From the NCBI GenBank assembly GCA_018710805.1, contig DVJG01000224.1, forward strand, positions 1 to 9,552: a stretch of 9,552 nucleotides of DNA, written 5' to 3'. The DNA comes from Candidatus Faecousia faecipullorum (lineage in GTDB: Bacteria > Bacillota > Clostridia > Oscillospirales > Oscillospiraceae). This document shows, piece by piece, positions 6,174 to 9,552 of this stretch. A program made the translations under genes and the position numbers. How positions within the stretch are numbered: the stretch's first letter is position 1; each line of letters begins with the position of its first letter. The notes under the pieces were generated by a model that made no database searches, was not told where the DNA came from, and saw only the letters and a program-made list of their open reading frames with translations.

Positions 6174-8405
6174 TTACTGAACAATCGTGCTTTCAAGGGC
6201 GGCTATGAACAGAAGGTCGCGAAGGGTATTCTTATGATAAACCGTCTGGGTCGTTTCGCCCCGGTACTCTATGGTGCCTCCCACTGCCAGTACCGGAACG
6301 TAGGTGCAGATACCCGCCCCATCCTCTGCCAAGGCTCTGGCCAGGCGATATTCTGCCTGATCGATGACGACGAAGCAGGTGATTTCTTCCTGGGAGCTTC
6401 TCTCCAATGTGGCAATTTGGTCAGCGGACATACCGTAATCACCCACTTCACTCATGGCGAGCTCCTTCTGAATCCGGTCCATCAGCTCTGACACGGGTGA
6501 GAGAGCCACAGGCTCATTTGCCTGAATAACCAGAGGCGTGTCCAGTTCCATTTGAATGAGGTCCCCGTTGACAGACATGAGAAAATCTGCCTTGGTGGGG
6601 GCATAAGTGCCATTCTGGTCGTCTGACTGACTTCCAACGGTAGGAACACCGGATAAGACCGGAACTGCCTGGACACGAAGCGTATATTCCGGCTCTGCGC
6701 CGCCGTCGTATACTTCCAACTTGGTTTCCGCAATTTCCCATTGGCCCAGGTCCATTTTTGAAAGATACGTCAGGACCTTGCGGTTGACATCCTGTATTTG
6801 CTGGGGGGTAGGGTCTCCTGTCCGGCAGAGTTTTGACCAGTAGATTTGTCGGTCTGTGTGGGAATCAACGCTGGCCCCGCCCAGCTGCAGCAGGAAACGA
6901 TTCAGTTTCAAATCCCCCTGATTCTGACGAACCACCATGTATTTATATCCTATGCCGTCTTTTTCGGCGGTAGCAACCAGCCAATCGTTATCTTCATCAG
7001 GAGATCGCCCGGCGATTTCGTCCGCAGTGTCGTTGTAAACCCGCTCCTTTTTCAGGGCCCAGTCACAGGGGGTCAGCGGATTCTCTTCCAGTGCGGTTTT
7101 CATGGCCTCTCGGATTGCGGCAATGGAATTCGTGACCTGCTCCAACTGCTCTTCGGCATTCATGGGACCCACCAACTCGGTCATGGCTTCCAAATTGGAA
7201 TAGGGTTCAAGGCGGTCAAGCATGGCTTCATATTGTGATTTGGAGTATTGGGGAGAAGAACTTGGTTCCCGCTCGTAGAATGCTGCATCCCCCAGCAGGG
7301 CTTTCGCTACCGTTTGGATCATTTCGCTGGTGATGTCCATAGGCGCTGCCTTGAATACGGACAGATTTTTGGCGTCCGGGACCGTTTCGATGTCCATTTG
7401 GAACTGCACACTGCCGTCGGCATTTGCGAAAGTGCTGTTAAAGGACGTTCCTTGGATTGGATTTGCAGCGCAGACAATCAGCAGTCCCATGCACAAAACG
7501 CAGCATATGGCGACAACCCACTTCTTGGGACGTTTCCAGTTTGCCATATTTTTAATTCTTCCTTTCGTATCTCCCTCGCCGAAGGCAAGGGGCGCGGCGG
7601 GAATGATGGATTGCCCCGAAGCCAGACGCAGAAGGGTGGCGGAATAGTCGGCGCGAATGTCCGGGCCCAGTTTTCGGATGACCGCCTCGTCACAGCTCAT
7701 TTCCATATCCTTCCCGGCGAAGAAAAAGGCTGCCCAGCACAGCGGGTTAAACCAGTGGATGCACAGGGCCAGAAAAGCCAGATGCTTCACAATAAAGTCG
7801 AGCCTGCGGATGTGATACTCCTCATGGGCAATGATGTAACCCATTTGTGCTTCCGGCAGGCCCGAGGGCAGGTAAATTTTCGGCCGGAAGAGTCCCAAAA
7901 CAAAGGCGGTGTCTATGTGGTCCACTAGATACAGGTTCTGTCGGAGATGGTACGCACCGGTCAGGTGCTTCCGGAACCGGAAATAGCGGACCAATCCGAC
8001 GATGCACAGGGAACTTGCGCCTGCCAGCCATACCCATGCGGCGATTTCTCCGAAATCAAGGGTGCTGTCTGTGGAAAGTTTGGTTTCAGAAGGCTGTGGA
8101 AGGGCTTGGGTTTCCGGATGGTGAGAGATACTGTCCTCCTGCCTGCTTTCTGCCACGTTTGGGATGTACTCTACCTGACTGACAAGTCCGCTGTTTTCCG
8201 CCACGGGGGCGTTTATAAGTCCCAGCAGGGATAGGGGAGAGGGCAGGCTTACCGGGCACAGCAGCCGGAACAGCACCACGGCCCAAAGGGCATAGGAAAG
8301 CATTTTAGGTGCTTTTCTGAGAAGAAACCGCGCCGCCAGGACCAAGACAATGACCACGGACCCGGTCAAGCTCATATTTAAGATTGTGGAAAAGATGCCG
8401 TACAT
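6174..8405 (-). CDS. M56 family (BlaR1/MecR1-like) membrane zinc metalloprotease with unrecognised C-terminal extracellular domain
   Basis: The 743-residue protein is a membrane sensor-protease of the BlaR1/MecR1 type. In this family an extracellular signal activates a cytosolic-side zinc protease that relieves repression by the partner BlaI/MecI protein. Likely membrane segments lie at about 8-28, 36-63, 120-140, 205-230 and 295-315. The catalytic zinc site is HEEYH (194-198) with the downstream EMSCDE (235-240). The FGEGDTKGRIKNM stretch (275-287) before the last membrane segment is typical of this family. Residues from about 316 to 743 should lie outside the membrane. They show no convincing SxxK, SxN and KTG set of a penicillin-binding sensor, so beta-lactam sensing is not supported. 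The start at 8405 is chosen because GAGGGTGA precedes it and it lies 4 bp after the repressor stop. An extension to 8450 would overlap the repressor gene. The ligand is unknown. Confidence 0.88.
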   Translation of the reverse strand: MYGIFSTILNMSLTGSVVIVLVLAARFLLRKAPKMLSYALWAVVLFRLLCPVSLPSPLSLLGLINAPVAENSGLVSQVEYIPNVAESRQEDSISHHPETQALPQPSETKLSTDSTLDFGEIAAWVWLAGASSLCIVGLVRYFRFRKHLTGAYHLRQNLYLVDHIDTAFVLGLFRPKIYLPSGLPEAQMGYIIAHEEYHIRRLDFIVKHLAFLALCIHWFNPLCWAAFFFAGKDMEMSCDEAVIRKLGPDIRADYSATLLRLASGQSIIPAAPLAFGEGDTKGRIKNMANWKRPKKWVVAICCVLCMGLLIVCAANPIQGTSFNSTFANADGSVQFQMDIETVPDAKNLSVFKAAPMDITSEMIQTVAKALLGDAAFYEREPSSSPQYSKSQYEAMLDRLEPYSNLEAMTELVGPMNAEEQLEQVTNSIAAIREAMKTALEENPLTPCDWALKKERVYNDTADEIAGRSPDEDNDWLVATAEKDGIGYKYMVVRQNQGDLKLNRFLLQLGGASVDSHTDRQIYWSKLCRTGDPTPQQIQDVNRKVLTYLSKMDLGQWEIAETKLEVYDGGAEPEYTLRVQAVPVLSGVPTVGSQSDDQNGTYAPTKADFLMSVNGDLIQMELDTPLVIQANEPVALSPVSELMDRIQKELAMSEVGDYGMSADQIATLERSSQEEITCFVVIDQAEYRLARALAEDGAGICTYVPVLAVGGTIEYRGETTQTVYHKNTLRDLLFIAALESTIVQ

Positions 8406-8409
8406 AGGT

Positions 8410-8769
8410 TCACCCTCGCAGGTCGTTGATGATTTTCTGAAGCTCCTCAATTTCCTGAGGGTTCAGCTTTTTCCGGGACCCAAAGGACAGAACCAAGGCA
8501 GGCAGGGAACCCTGGAACGTCTCCTGGATAAACTTTTCGCTCTGGGAGGAATTGTAGTCCGCCTTGGTCACAAGGGCGGATACTATGCTGTTTTCCATTT
8601 TGAAAAAACCTTTTTCACAGAGTTTTTTTAAAACAGAGTAGGTGGTGGTTCGCTTCCACTGCAGCTCCTCAGCGCAAAGCGCTACCAGCTGCTTTGTGGT
8701 CATGGGTTCGTTGTCCCAAATAATATCCGCAAACCGGGATTCTATGGCGCCTAGCTTATAATCCTCCAT
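8410..8769 (-). CDS. BlaI/MecI/CopY-family transcriptional repressor
   Basis: This is a 119-residue winged-helix repressor. The DNA-binding domain spans about 4-69, with the family recognition-helix signature W38-K-R-T-T-T-Y-S-V-L (38-47) followed by KKLCEKGFF. The C-terminal part (about 75-119) is the helical dimerisation region. In this family the dimer represses its own operon until the partner M56 protease is activated and the repressor is inactivated. The ATG at 8769 is chosen over an in-frame TTG at 8784 because AGGTACC-type spacing fits it: GGAGGT at 8782-8777 is 7 nt upstream, and the TTG lies within that site. The stop is 4 bp before the protease ATG, so the two genes are coupled. 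Two palindromes in its own promoter indicate autoregulation. No beta-lactamase or penicillin-binding protein gene is adjacent, so the regulon is unknown. Confidence 0.93.
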   Translation of the reverse strand: MEDYKLGAIESRFADIIWDNEPMTTKQLVALCAEELQWKRTTTYSVLKKLCEKGFFKMENSIVSALVTKADYNSSQSEKFIQETFQGSLPALVLSFGSRKKLNPQEIEELQKIINDLRG

Positions 8770-8788
8770 AAAATGTACCTCCAAAACT

Positions 8789-8805
8789 GTCTATTGCCAA
8801 TCGAC
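8789..8805. promoter_or_regulatory. Operator-like palindrome 1 (imperfect)
   Basis: GTCTATT GCC AATCGAC is an inverted repeat of two 7-bp arms with 3 bp between them and one mismatch (AATCGAC against the ideal AATAGAC). It sits at and just after the predicted transcription start, between the -10 and the ribosome site of the BlaI-like gene. Its centre is 24 bp from that of palindrome 2. A binding role for the BlaI-like protein is inferred from position and symmetry. Confidence 0.75.
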
Positions 8806-8811
8806 AACTAT

Positions 8812-8840
8812 AGTCTATTGCAAATAGACAGTTTTGTCAA
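8812..8840 (-). promoter_or_regulatory. Sigma-A-type promoter of the repressor-protease operon
   Basis: On the - strand a perfect TTGACA (8840-8835) is followed after 17 bp by TAGACT (8817-8812), a 4-of-6 match to TATAAT. The predicted start is near 8805. A strong -35 with optimal spacing, overlapped by an operator, is what one expects of an autorepressed, inducible promoter. Confidence 0.8.
8813..8829. promoter_or_regulatory. Operator-like palindrome 2 (perfect)
   Basis: GTCTATT GCA AATAGAC is a perfect 7-bp inverted repeat with a 3-bp centre. It covers most of the -10 hexamer and much of the spacer of the repressor promoter, so bound protein would block RNA polymerase. The sequence differs from the TACA-n2-TGTA core known for staphylococcal and bacillar BlaI/MecI and for CopY. 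Confidence 0.82.
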
Positions 8841-8895
8841 GTATTATTAAGAAAAATTAAGAACTTTAAAGGAAGCAGTCAAAATTATGCGGTGC

Positions 8896-8924
8896 TTGCA
8901 TTTGTGGTTTTCATTCGATATAAT
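8896..8924 (+). promoter_or_regulatory. Sigma-A-type promoter of the GNAT gene
   Basis: TTGCAT (8896-8901) is followed after 17 bp by a perfect TATAAT (8919-8924), and the gene starts 27 bp downstream. It is divergent from the repressor promoter. The closest BlaI-type palindrome is about 65 bp upstream of its -35, so direct repression by that site is not obvious. The A/T-rich stretch at 8841-8870 between the two promoters could act as an UP element but holds no gene. Confidence 0.8.
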
Positions 8925-8951
8925 AAGTGAAATCAGAAAAGGGGAGAGGAC

Positions 8952-9467
8952 ATGGACTACGAAATACGAAAGGCATCCCTCCGGGATATGCCGAAAATTG
9001 AAGCAATTTACGCAAACGCCCGGGCTTTTATGGCGGAAAGAGGAAACCCCAGCCAGTGGGGTGCCAGCAGGCCCGCATTGGCCCGGCTGCGGCAGGACGT
9101 GGCCCAGGGGAATCTCTATGTCATAACAAAAGAGGAAACCATTCACGGCGTGTTTGCCTTCATCCTGGGAGACGATCCAACCTATCATGTGATCATGGGC
9201 GGCTCCTGGCATTCGGAGAGGCCCTATGGCACGCTGCACCGGGTGGCCGGAGACGGAAGCGGCGGAATTTTTTCTGCTGCTGTGGATTACGCATCCCGGC
9301 AAATCGATTACCTGCGGGTAGATACCCATGAAAAAAACCGCCCGATGCAGAACGCCATTGCCAGGGCGGGCTTCCGGTATTGTGGCACCATTCTCACCGA
9401 TGACGGCACGCCGAGAATGGCCTTTGACCGGCTTCGGGAGCAAAATGTTTCAGCGATAAATGTATAA
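8952..9467 (+). CDS. GNAT family N-acetyltransferase
   Basis: The 171-residue protein has the GNAT fold signature and should transfer an acetyl group from acetyl-CoA to an amine. The N-terminal strand-helix is IRKASLRDMPKIEAIYANAR (5-24). The region at 95-114 (LHRVAGDG then GIFSAAVDYA) corresponds to the acetyl-CoA loop and helix. LRVDTHEKNRPMQNAI (121-136) followed by ARAGFRYCG (137-145) is the common C-terminal GNAT motif, in which Asn129 and the MQ pair are typical. The ATG at 8952 follows GGGGAGAGG with short spacing. The substrate cannot be told from sequence. It has its own promoter and terminator, so it is probably a single-gene unit. It differs from its neighbours in strand and apparent function. 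Confidence 0.9.
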   Translation: MDYEIRKASLRDMPKIEAIYANARAFMAERGNPSQWGASRPALARLRQDVAQGNLYVITKEETIHGVFAFILGDDPTYHVIMGGSWHSERPYGTLHRVAGDGSGGIFSAAVDYASRQIDYLRVDTHEKNRPMQNAIARAGFRYCGTILTDDGTPRMAFDRLREQNVSAINV

Positions 9468-9471
9468 AAAG

Positions 9472-9501
9472 ACGCCTGTCATTCCATGAAATGACAGGCG
9501 T
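9472..9501. terminator. Bidirectional hairpin terminator between the GNAT gene and the right-edge gene
   Basis: A perfect 12-bp stem (ACGCCTGTCATT at 9472-9483 with AATGACAGGCGT at 9490-9501) encloses a 6-nt loop. It starts 4 bp after the GNAT stop. On the - strand it is followed by CTTTTTATA, a good U tract for the edge gene. On the + strand it is followed by AAATATTTCT, a weaker one. Confidence 0.85.
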
Positions 9502-9510
9502 AAATATTTC

Positions 9511-9552
9511 TCAGCCCATGCGTCTGGCGCCGTAGTAGTGGTCAGACCAATA
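9511..9552 (-). CDS. C-terminal end of an unidentified protein, truncated by the right edge
   Basis: Reading the - strand from the edge gives 13 codons, YWSDHYYGARRMG, then TGA at 9513-9511. A strong terminator with a U tract lies 9 bp beyond the stop, which is the main reason to believe this frame. The Tyr/Arg-rich end is too short to assign to a family, and I do not recognise it. Confidence 0.5.
   Translation of the reverse strand, partial: YWSDHYYGARRMG

Noticed and set aside
7248..7928. 226-codon open frame on the + strand inside the M56 protease gene
   Set aside because: It is opposite the zinc-protease core and has no recognisable domain.
8789..8896. Repression of the GNAT gene by the BlaI-type palindromes
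   Set aside because: The nearest palindrome ends about 65 bp before the GNAT -35, so no direct block of that promoter can be claimed from sequence.
8847..9443. 198-codon open frame on the - strand over the GNAT gene
   Set aside because: Antisense to a clear GNAT protein that has its own promoter and ribosome site.

Overview
The window looks like a chromosomal segment of a spore-forming, moderately GC-rich Firmicute, most likely a gut-type Clostridia (Oscillospiraceae/Ruminococcaceae-like). The reasons are the AddAB (not RecBCD) recombination nuclease, the SpoVAD and SpoVAE spore proteins, strong AGGAGG-type ribosome binding sites, and a BlaI/M56-peptidase pair of the kind common in that group. 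The lineage is inferred from gene content and composition only. No tRNA, rRNA, CRISPR array, insertion sequence or phage gene was seen. No gap between genes exceeds about 180 bp.

Layout, left to right. (1) Positions 3-4482, + strand: the 3' part of addB overlapping a complete addA. Together they encode the two-subunit helicase-nuclease that resects double-strand breaks. A strong hairpin (4487-4517) ends this unit and probably also ends the opposing one. (2) Positions 6133 down to 4524, - strand: a compact sporulation unit. It has a near-ideal sigma-G promoter, then spoVAD, spoVAE and a 39-codon Asn/Gln-rich small ORF. SpoVAD and SpoVAE belong to the forespore machinery that moves dipicolinic acid. 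spoVAC, which normally precedes spoVAD, is absent here. (3) Positions 8840 down to 6134, - strand: a blaI-like repressor and an M56 (BlaR1/MecR1-like) membrane metalloprotease. They are coupled translationally and driven by a promoter carrying two 17-bp operator-like palindromes. The protease has the zinc-protease core but a large unrecognised extracellular domain in place of a penicillin-binding sensor. (4) Positions 8896-9467, + strand: a GNAT acetyltransferase with its own sigma-A-type promoter. A bidirectional hairpin terminator follows, then the last 13 codons of an unidentified - strand gene at the right edge.

Most of this is recognisable biology. The parts worth a second look are the orphan sensor domain with its BlaI-type operators, the spoVAC-less spoVAD-spoVAE unit with its small N/Q-rich ORF, and the tight join between the protease-gene terminator and the sigma-G promoter.
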